From an uncultured Oscillospiraceae bacterium (lineage in GTDB: Bacteria > Bacillota > Clostridia > Oscillospirales > Oscillospiraceae): 13,933 bases of DNA. The translations under genes and the position numbers were made by a program. Shown one piece after another: positions 12,496 to 13,933 of this stretch. The stretch covers positions 1 through 13,933 of the forward strand of contig CAKTUT010000029.1 in NCBI GenBank assembly GCA_934621665.1, in the 5' to 3' direction. Within the stretch, counting starts at the first letter, position 1. Each line of letters begins with the position of its first letter. The notes beneath the pieces were generated by a model, which worked only from the letters and a program-made list of their open reading frames with translations, made no database searches and was not told where the DNA came from.

Positions 12496-13828
12496 GGATC
12501 TGACAACCGGCAAGCCCGAGAAAGTGCTCTGGCAGTTCTGCCTGCCGCTGTTTGGCAGCATCATCTTCCAGCAGCTTTATAACATTGCCGACAGCTTTGT
12601 CGCCGGTAAATTCATCAGCGACAATGCGCTGGCCGCCGTGGGCAACAGCTATGAGATCACGCTAATCTTCATTGCATTTGCGTTCGGCTGCAACATTGCC
12701 TGTTCGGTGATTGCGGCGCTATTTTTTGGCGCAAAGCAGTACCGCGATCTGAAAACTGCCGTATATACGGCGCTGATTGCCAGCGGCGCTATCTGTATTG
12801 TCCTGATGCTGGTCGGAATGCTTTTCTCTGATGGACTTCTGCGCCTGATCCGGACGCCGGAAGAAGTTTTTGCCGACTCCAAACTGTATCTGGACATCTA
12901 CATCTACGGTCTGCCGTTTGTGTTCTTCTATAACGTGGCGACCGGTATCTTCTCAGCGCTTGGCGACTCGAAAACGCCGTTTATTTTTCTGGCCTGCTCG
13001 TCAACATCCAACATCGCCGTGGATATTCTCTTTGTCACGGCGTTTAAAATGGGCGTTGCCGGTGTGGCATGGGCAACATTCCTGTGTCAGGGCATCAGCT
13101 GTGTGCTGGCGTTGGTTGTGGTGTTCCGCCGCTTCTCAAAAATCAAAACAGAGGGTCGCGTTCCCCTTTTCTCATGGAAGCACCTGCGCCGCTTTACGGT
13201 GATCGCTGTCCCCAGCATTCTACAGCAGAGCTTTATCTCCGTTGGCAACATCATCATCCAGAGCGTCATCAACGGTTTTGGCGCGGGCGTAATGGCTGGC
13301 TACTCTGCGGCCGTTAAGCTCAACAATATGGTCATCACATCGCTCACAACGCTTGGTAACGGCATTTCCAACTACACCGCGCAGAATCTTGGCGCGGCAA
13401 AGTATGACCGCATCAAGGCGGGGTTCCGCGCAGGGCTTAAGCTGGTATGGATGCTGTGCGTGCCGCTGGTGGCGCTGTATGTGTTCGCGTCCCAGCCGCT
13501 GGTACATATCTTCCTTGAAAGCGGTTCTGGTACGGCCATGGACACCGGCGTCATGTTCCTGCGCATCGTCGCGCCGTTCTACTTTGTCGTGGCGGCAAAG
13601 CTGGTTTCCGACGGTGTGCTGCGCGGTGCTGGACTGATGAAGCAGTTCATGATCGCCACGTTCACCGACCTTGTGCTGCGCGTAGCACTGGCCGAAATTC
13701 TCGCGCGCACGGCGCTTGGCGCAACCGGCATCTGGATTTCCTGGCCGATTGGCTGGACAATTGCCATGATGTTTTCGGTTGTGTTCTATGCCCGGGTCAA
13801 GTGGGAGCGTGTTGTCAGCAATATGTAG
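12488..13828 (+). CDS. MATE family efflux transporter (second)
   Basis: A 446-residue MATE family exporter. The N-terminal block FCLPLFGSIIFQQLYNIADSFVAGKFISDNALAAVGNSYE, with LYNIADS typical of the family, is followed by the GIFSALGDSKTPF repeat segment near residue 155 and, in the second half, the counterpart AVPSILQQSFISVGNIIIQSVINGFG near 240-265 with the IAQNLGA-like YTAQNLGAAKYDRIKAG. Around twelve membrane segments are expected. The start at 12488 is chosen because GGAGGG lies 8 bases before it and the family N-terminus then begins at the usual distance; a longer open frame from 12437 lies within the small membrane protein. It is only distantly similar to the first MATE gene and is in a different operon, so it is not a recent duplicate. 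As the end of a LysR-linked operon it is probably inducible; the substrate is unknown. Confidence 0.93.
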   Translation: MNKDLTTGKPEKVLWQFCLPLFGSIIFQQLYNIADSFVAGKFISDNALAAVGNSYEITLIFIAFAFGCNIACSVIAALFFGAKQYRDLKTAVYTALIASGAICIVLMLVGMLFSDGLLRLIRTPEEVFADSKLYLDIYIYGLPFVFFYNVATGIFSALGDSKTPFIFLACSSTSNIAVDILFVTAFKMGVAGVAWATFLCQGISCVLALVVVFRRFSKIKTEGRVPLFSWKHLRRFTVIAVPSILQQSFISVGNIIIQSVINGFGAGVMAGYSAAVKLNNMVITSLTTLGNGISNYTAQNLGAAKYDRIKAGFRAGLKLVWMLCVPLVALYVFASQPLVHIFLESGSGTAMDTGVMFLRIVAPFYFVVAAKLVSDGVLRGAGLMKQFMIATFTDLVLRVALAEILARTALGATGIWISWPIGWTIAMMFSVVFYARVKWERVVSNM

Positions 13829-13836
13829 CGTCAAAA

Positions 13837-13857
13837 AGCAGGGGCTATGCCCCTGCT
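13837..13857. terminator. Hairpin after the second MATE gene
   Basis: A 9-bp perfect stem (AGCAGGGGC and its complement) with a TAT loop, 8 bases after the MATE stop. The + strand tail is T-poor; the A-run at 13833-13837 gives a TTTTT tail on the minus strand, so it would work best for a gene coming in from beyond the window. Confidence 0.65.
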
Positions 13858-13933
13858 CAGCCTGTCGAAAAACCTCGTAGAGTTCCGCCGCGCACGGCGG
13901 AATAAAGTGTGAATCCGTTTTGCCCGGCGGCGT
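13858..13933. repeat. Putative dispersed intergenic repeat with a GC hairpin
   Basis: After the terminator comes CAGCCTGTCGAAAAACC, then an 8-bp hairpin (TTCCGCCG at 13883-13890 with CGGCGGAA at 13895-13902), and a further GCC/GGC-rich end. From memory, segments like TTTTTCGACAGGCTG recur between genes in Oscillospiraceae-type genomes, so this looks like a repeat unit cut by the window edge. All three minus-strand frames are open for a stretch here, which often yields spurious small predicted proteins. No second copy is present in this window, so the assignment rests on recall. Confidence 0.35.

Noticed and set aside
13220..13834. A 204-codon minus-strand open frame
   Set aside because: It is the mirror of the second MATE gene, with Arg/His-rich content and no ribosome binding site.

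Overview
This 13.9 kb window looks like chromosomal DNA of an anaerobic Bacillota (Clostridia), probably an Oscillospiraceae-type gut bacterium. The basis is moderately high G+C, strong AGGAGG-type ribosome binding sites, ATG/GTG/TTG starts, hairpin terminators, and the gene set (QueH-type epoxyqueuosine reductase, YfbR, UPF0303 protein, two MATE exporters, cytidylate-kinase-like protein). The taxonomic call is an inference, since no rRNA or marker gene is present. I see no tRNA, rRNA, CRISPR array, insertion sequence or phage module.

Layout. (1) 1-533: 3' end of an unrecognised + strand gene, closed by a 14-bp hairpin that also serves the facing gene. (2) 572-2827, minus strand: a two-gene unit, M24 (creatinase/prolidase-fold) protein then PIG-L family deacetylase, with a promoter at 2924-2953. 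(3) 2954-3186: intergenic DNA with a short Nudix-like coding remnant and a terminator. (4) 3187-4584, minus: a MATE exporter with its own promoter and a GC-rich hairpin in its mRNA leader. (5) 4776-6143, minus: a stand-alone dihydrolipoamide dehydrogenase. (6) 6373-8573, plus: a two-gene operon, divergent from (5), encoding a duplicated DUF1538 membrane protein and, with overlapping stop/start, a protein with two PII-like domains. (7) 8642-9776, minus: UPF0303/heme-degrading-domain protein and 5'-deoxynucleotidase YfbR. (8) 9927-10472, plus: QueH. (9) 10550-11455, minus: a LysR regulator, divergent from (10) 11593-13828, plus: cytidylate-kinase-like protein, small membrane protein and a second MATE exporter in one tightly packed operon. 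(11) 13837-13933: two hairpins in what resembles a dispersed intergenic repeat.

The best candidate for a poorly described system is the DUF1538-PII pair. A membrane protein with two matching halves is translationally coupled to a soluble protein with two PII-like domains, behind a promoter whose -10 box lies inside a perfect 14-bp palindrome. PII proteins typically gate transporters in response to nucleotides, so a ligand-controlled transporter is the natural hypothesis. The second interesting unit is the LysR-controlled kinase-like/small membrane protein/MATE operon, whose intergenic region holds an inverted repeat with 8-bp arms overlapping the LysR promoter and placed where a LysR recognition site is expected for the divergent operon. 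The M24 protein also appears to lack several canonical metal ligands.
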